Below, piece by piece: positions 48,732 to 51,586 of a DNA stretch of 51,586 nucleotides; position 1 is the first letter of the stretch, and each line of letters starts with the position of its first letter. Under the pieces are notes generated by a model. It had not been told where the DNA came from and ran no database searches. It worked only from the letters and a program-made list of their open reading frames with translations. Made by a program: the position numbers and the translations under genes. The stretch covers positions 1-51,586 of the forward strand of contig NZ_JALXPE010000029.1 of the NCBI RefSeq assembly GCF_025143365.1. The letters run 5' to 3'. Source of the stretch: Microbacterium sp. p3-SID336. GTDB taxonomy: Bacteria; Actinomycetota; Actinomycetes; Actinomycetales; Microbacteriaceae.

Positions 48732-50204
48732 TCAGCGGCGCGTGGGCCACCGCAGACGCCGTCGGCGGATCACCGGAACGGGCTGGGTGATCACGGCATC
48801 GACCACCATCGACCCGTCCGTGGGGCCGACGATCGCGATCGCCGACGTCTCCGTCGCCTCCGCCGGCGCGACCGGGAGCTTCGCGAGCTCGCGGTGGGCG
48901 CGGACGTATGCGGGCACGAGCAGCAGGATCGCGCCGACCCATGCAAGCGGATTGCTGAGGGCCACCCCCGGGAACCCGATCATGGCGCCGAGCACGACGG
49001 CAGCGCCCACGCGCATCACCAGCTCGATCACGCCGGTAACGGTCGGGACGAGCGTGTGCCCCAGCCCCTGCAGCGCCCCGCGCAGCACGAACAGCATGCC
49101 GAGGGCCCAGTAGCCGCAGCCGTTGATGATGAGCATGAGGTGCGCGAGCTCGACCACCTCGTCCGAGCCCTCGCCGATGAACAGCCGCACCATGGGCGTG
49201 CCGAACGCCACCAGCAGGCCGCCCAGCACGATGCCGGAGACGACAGCCATCCACGTGGCCTCGACCACGCCGCGGCGGATGCGGTCGGGCCGCCGGCCGC
49301 CGTGATTCTGCGCGGCGTACATCGAGACGGCGAGGCCGAGGGAGGAGAGCAGGGCGACCGCCAGGCTGTCGACGCGGGAGGCCGTCGTGTACGCCGCCAC
49401 CGCGTCGGCGCCCAGGGTGTTCAGCGCGACCTGCACCGTGAGGGTGCCGATCGCGATGATCGAGGCCTGGAAGCCCATCGGCAGCCCGAGCCGCAGGTGC
49501 TCGGCGATGTCCGACCCGGTGATGCGCCAGTCGGAGCGGCGCAGGTGCAGCATCGGCAGGCGGCGGCGGACGAAGTCGAGGCACAGCAGCACCGACACCG
49601 CCTGCGCCACGACCGTGGCGAGCGCGGCGCCGGCGACGCCCCACTCCAGCGGCCCCACCATCAGCACCACGAGCCCCACGTTCAGCGCGCACGACACCGT
49701 GAGGAACACCAGCGGCGTGCGGGAGTCGCCGATCGCGCGGATGATCGCGGAGAGGTAGTTGAAGAACATCGTGGCGCCGGCGCCGAGGAAGCTGATCTGC
49801 GTGAAGACGGTGGCTTCGGCCATCAGCTCGGGGGGCGTCTGCAGCAGAGCGAGGATCGGCCCCGCGATGAGCGGCGCGACCGCGGTCAGCAGGACGCTGG
49901 TGATGCCGCTCAGGAGCACGCCGGTCGCGACGGAACGGCGAACGGCCGCATCGTCGCGCGCACCGAACGCCTGGGCGATGGGGATCGCGAACCCGCTGGT
50001 GAGACCCCAGGCGAAGCCGAGGAGCAGGAAGAGCAGGCTGCCCGTGGCGCCGACGGCCGCGAGCGACTCGACGCCGAGGTGACGGCCGACGACGATGGCG
50101 TCGGCGAACTGGTAGAGCTGCTGCACGACGTTGCCGAGCAGGAGCGGGATGGAGAAGGCGAGGATGACGCGCCACGGGCGGCCCGTGGTGAGGGTGGTGG
50201 CCAT
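48732..50204 (-). CDS. MATE-family multidrug/metabolite exporter
   Basis: The 490-residue protein has 12 helices in two homologous halves: IPLLLGNVVQQLYQFADAIVVGRHLGVESLAAVGATGSLLFLLLGFAWGLTSGFAIPIAQAFGARD is the classical N-terminal half. It exports drugs or metabolites by sodium or proton antiport. The ATG at 50204 gives a standard length. A LacI-like palindrome lies 56 nt upstream, between it and the divergent sugar-binding gene. Confidence 0.9.
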   Translation of the reverse strand: MATTLTTGRPWRVILAFSIPLLLGNVVQQLYQFADAIVVGRHLGVESLAAVGATGSLLFLLLGFAWGLTSGFAIPIAQAFGARDDAAVRRSVATGVLLSGITSVLLTAVAPLIAGPILALLQTPPELMAEATVFTQISFLGAGATMFFNYLSAIIRAIGDSRTPLVFLTVSCALNVGLVVLMVGPLEWGVAGAALATVVAQAVSVLLCLDFVRRRLPMLHLRRSDWRITGSDIAEHLRLGLPMGFQASIIAIGTLTVQVALNTLGADAVAAYTTASRVDSLAVALLSSLGLAVSMYAAQNHGGRRPDRIRRGVVEATWMAVVSGIVLGGLLVAFGTPMVRLFIGEGSDEVVELAHLMLIINGCGYWALGMLFVLRGALQGLGHTLVPTVTGVIELVMRVGAAVVLGAMIGFPGVALSNPLAWVGAILLLVPAYVRAHRELAKLPVAPAEATETSAIAIVGPTDGSMVVDAVITQPVPVIRRRRLRWPTRR

Positions 50205-50259
50205 GAAGGAAGCGGCTCGCAGAAGACGAAGGGGTGGATCGGGGGTCGGACCAGTTTAT

Positions 50260-50271
50260 CGAATCGATTCG
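50260..50271. promoter_or_regulatory. LacI-type palindrome between divergent genes
   Basis: CGAATCGATTCG is a perfect 12-bp palindrome with the central CG step typical of LacI/GalR-family operators. It lies 56 nt before the MATE start and 153 nt before the sugar-binding gene start. Which gene it serves is unclear; no regulator gene is in the window next to it. The rest of the 219-nt gap shows TTGACT near 50318, a possible -35 for the sugar-binding gene. Confidence 0.45.
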
Positions 50272-50423
50272 GCCGAGCGATACACGCTTCATACCGGAAC
50301 GCTGGTCAGAACTCATTGACTCCCGGAGCAGTCTGACAAAAAGTGTCCTAGGTGGTTCGTGCGGGCGGCCATCGTGCGGGGATTTTTCCAGGTCACGACA
50401 CCCGGCATCCAAGGAGCCACCTC

Positions 50424-51575
50424 ATGAAGAAGACGTACACGCATGCCCTCGCGGCACTCGGGCTGATCGGCGCTCTCGCCCTCGCCGGCTGCGGCGGTGG
50501 CGGGGCCGGCTCCGCCGGGGGCGCGAAATCCGAGAAGCCGGGCGACCTCCTGATCGGCGTCTCCATGCCGACGCAGACCTCGGAGCGCTGGATCGCCGAC
50601 GGCAAGGCCGTGGAGGACGGCCTGAAGAAGGACGGCTACCAGGTCGACCTGCAGTACGCGGGCGACGACATCCCTACGCAGGGGCAGCAGATCGACCAGA
50701 TGATCACCAAGGGCGCCGACCTGCTCGTGATCGCCGCGATCGACGGCACCGCGCTCTCCTCGCAGCTCGACGCGGCAGCGGCCGCGCACATCCCGGTCAT
50801 CTCCTACGACCGGCTGATCCGCGACAGCAAGAACGTCGACTTCTACGTCACGTTCGACAACTACAAGGTGGGCGTCCAGCAGGCCACCTCCCTGCTCAAG
50901 GGCCTGGGCGTGCTCGACGCGAGCGGCAAGGAGACCGCGGCGAAGGGACCGTTCAACGTCGAGCTGTTCGCCGGCTCCCTCGACGACAACAACGCCCACT
51001 TCTTCTGGAACGGCGCGATGGACACACTCAAGCCCTACCTGGACAAGGGCGTGCTGACCGTTCCGTCCGGACAGACCAAGATCGAGCAGGCGGCCATCCT
51101 GCGCTGGCAGCAGGAGACGGCGCAGAAGCGCATGGAGGACCTGCTCACCTCGGCGTACAGCGACGGGAAGAAGCTGAACGGCGTCCTCTCGCCGTTCGAC
51201 GGCATCTCGCGCGGCATCATCACCGCGCTCCAGGGCACCGGCGGCTACGGCACCACCATCGCCGACGGCCTCCCCGTCGTCACCGGGCAGGACGCCGAGA
51301 TCGGCTCCGTCGCGCTGATCGATCAGGGGGTGCAGTACTCCACGATCTTCAAGGACACCCGCAAGCTCGCGAAGCAGGCCGTCATCGTGTCGAAGGACAT
51401 CCTCGACGGCAAGAAGCCCGAGGCGAACGACACCAAGAGCTACGACAACGGCGCCAAGGTCGTGCCCTCGTACCTGCTCCAGTCCGACACGGTCGACAAG
51501 GCCCAGATCAAGCCGCTGCTCATCGACTCCGGCTACTGGACCGAGGCCGAAGTGGCCTCCGGCGTGGCCCAGTAG
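50424..51575 (+). CDS. chvE: multiple-sugar-binding lipoprotein, ChvE-like
   Basis: The 383-residue protein has a lipoprotein signal peptide ending LALAGC (Cys23) and the periplasmic-binding fold of ribose/xylose-type proteins: IGVSMPTQTSERWIADGKAV, DQMITKGADLLVIAAIDGTAL, AHIPVISYDRLI and VVTGQDAEIGSVALIDQGVQYSTIFKDTRKLA. This matches ChvE/XylF-like binding proteins of the MmsAB or GguAB ABC transporters. AAGGAG lies 7 nt before the ATG. The transport ATPase and permease genes probably follow just beyond the window. Confidence 0.9.
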   Translation: MKKTYTHALAALGLIGALALAGCGGGGAGSAGGAKSEKPGDLLIGVSMPTQTSERWIADGKAVEDGLKKDGYQVDLQYAGDDIPTQGQQIDQMITKGADLLVIAAIDGTALSSQLDAAAAAHIPVISYDRLIRDSKNVDFYVTFDNYKVGVQQATSLLKGLGVLDASGKETAAKGPFNVELFAGSLDDNNAHFFWNGAMDTLKPYLDKGVLTVPSGQTKIEQAAILRWQQETAQKRMEDLLTSAYSDGKKLNGVLSPFDGISRGIITALQGTGGYGTTIADGLPVVTGQDAEIGSVALIDQGVQYSTIFKDTRKLAKQAVIVSKDILDGKKPEANDTKSYDNGAKVVPSYLLQSDTVDKAQIKPLLIDSGYWTEAEVASGVAQ

Positions 51576-51586
51576 GACTCCGATCG

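Noticed and set aside
1..51586. tRNA, rRNA, insertion sequences or integrative element ends
   Set aside because: Reading both strands I found no cloverleaf with a GTTCGAATCC-type arm, no rRNA-like stretch, no transposase or integrase and no terminal repeat pair with target duplication. A dedicated scan (tRNAscan-SE, ISfinder) would settle this.

Overview
The window is one contiguous stretch of a high-GC Gram-positive chromosome. GC-rich third codon positions, many GTG and some TTG starts, 4-nt ATGA/GTGA overlaps inside operons, and gene content (ROK-controlled sugar ABC operon, ClgR/PopR-type regulator, Tat-exported and DUF11 surface proteins) point to an actinobacterium. Microbacteriaceae, most likely Microbacterium or a close relative, is my best inference; no rRNA or tRNA gene is available to confirm it. 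I see no insertion sequence, prophage, CRISPR array, rRNA or tRNA.

Layout. 0-9 kb is a zinc-homeostasis island, all on the minus strand: zinc-independent (Cys-free) ribosomal proteins L28, L33 and S14; an operon of a Fur/Zur-type regulator, a COG0701 permease, its TIGR03943 partner, a membrane-anchored Ig/propeller protein and a 3-methyladenine DNA glycosylase; and znuABC with a Zur-like operator before znuA. 9-15 kb is an alpha-glucoside utilisation locus: GH13 glucosidase, two permeases and a binding lipoprotein on the minus strand, with a divergent ROK regulator. 15-20 kb holds a 1072-residue DUF11-repeat surface protein with a sortase-like tail, a phosphotransferase-family kinase and a small membrane protein. 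20-25 kb encodes an E1alpha-E1beta-E2 alpha-keto acid dehydrogenase (with a 17-bp inverted repeat inside the operon) and an HisC-type aminotransferase. 25-29 kb is a patchwork of small membrane and exported proteins, a VapC toxin with a start-less VapB remnant, and an ESX-like/hydrolase gene pair. 29-38 kb has a low-molecular-weight protein tyrosine phosphatase overlapping purB (apparently a CTG start), an MFS exporter, small membrane proteins, a rhodanese, GTP cyclohydrolase II, a MarR regulator, and a ClgR/PopR-like regulator facing a tandem clpP pair. 38-51.6 kb has a YhgE-like heptad protein, a Met-gamma-lyase-type enzyme with a divergent Lrp regulator, an acyl-CoA synthetase, a LysR-MHS transporter-FAD monooxygenase-NADP oxidoreductase cluster, a MATE exporter and a ChvE-like sugar-binding lipoprotein.

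The most striking system is at 36.75-38.5 kb. It has two translationally coupled ClpP paralogues, one with a complete Ser-His-Asp triad and one whose catalytic Ser aligns with Gly. The convergent XRE regulator ends in an SsrA-like Ala-Leu-Ala-Ala tail. TCTGC/GCAGA palindromes lie upstream of both the regulator and the clpP pair. This fits a self-limiting circuit in which a protease controls the stability of its own regulator, as described for PopR/clpP3-clpP4 in Streptomyces, but with a probable catalytically dead subunit.
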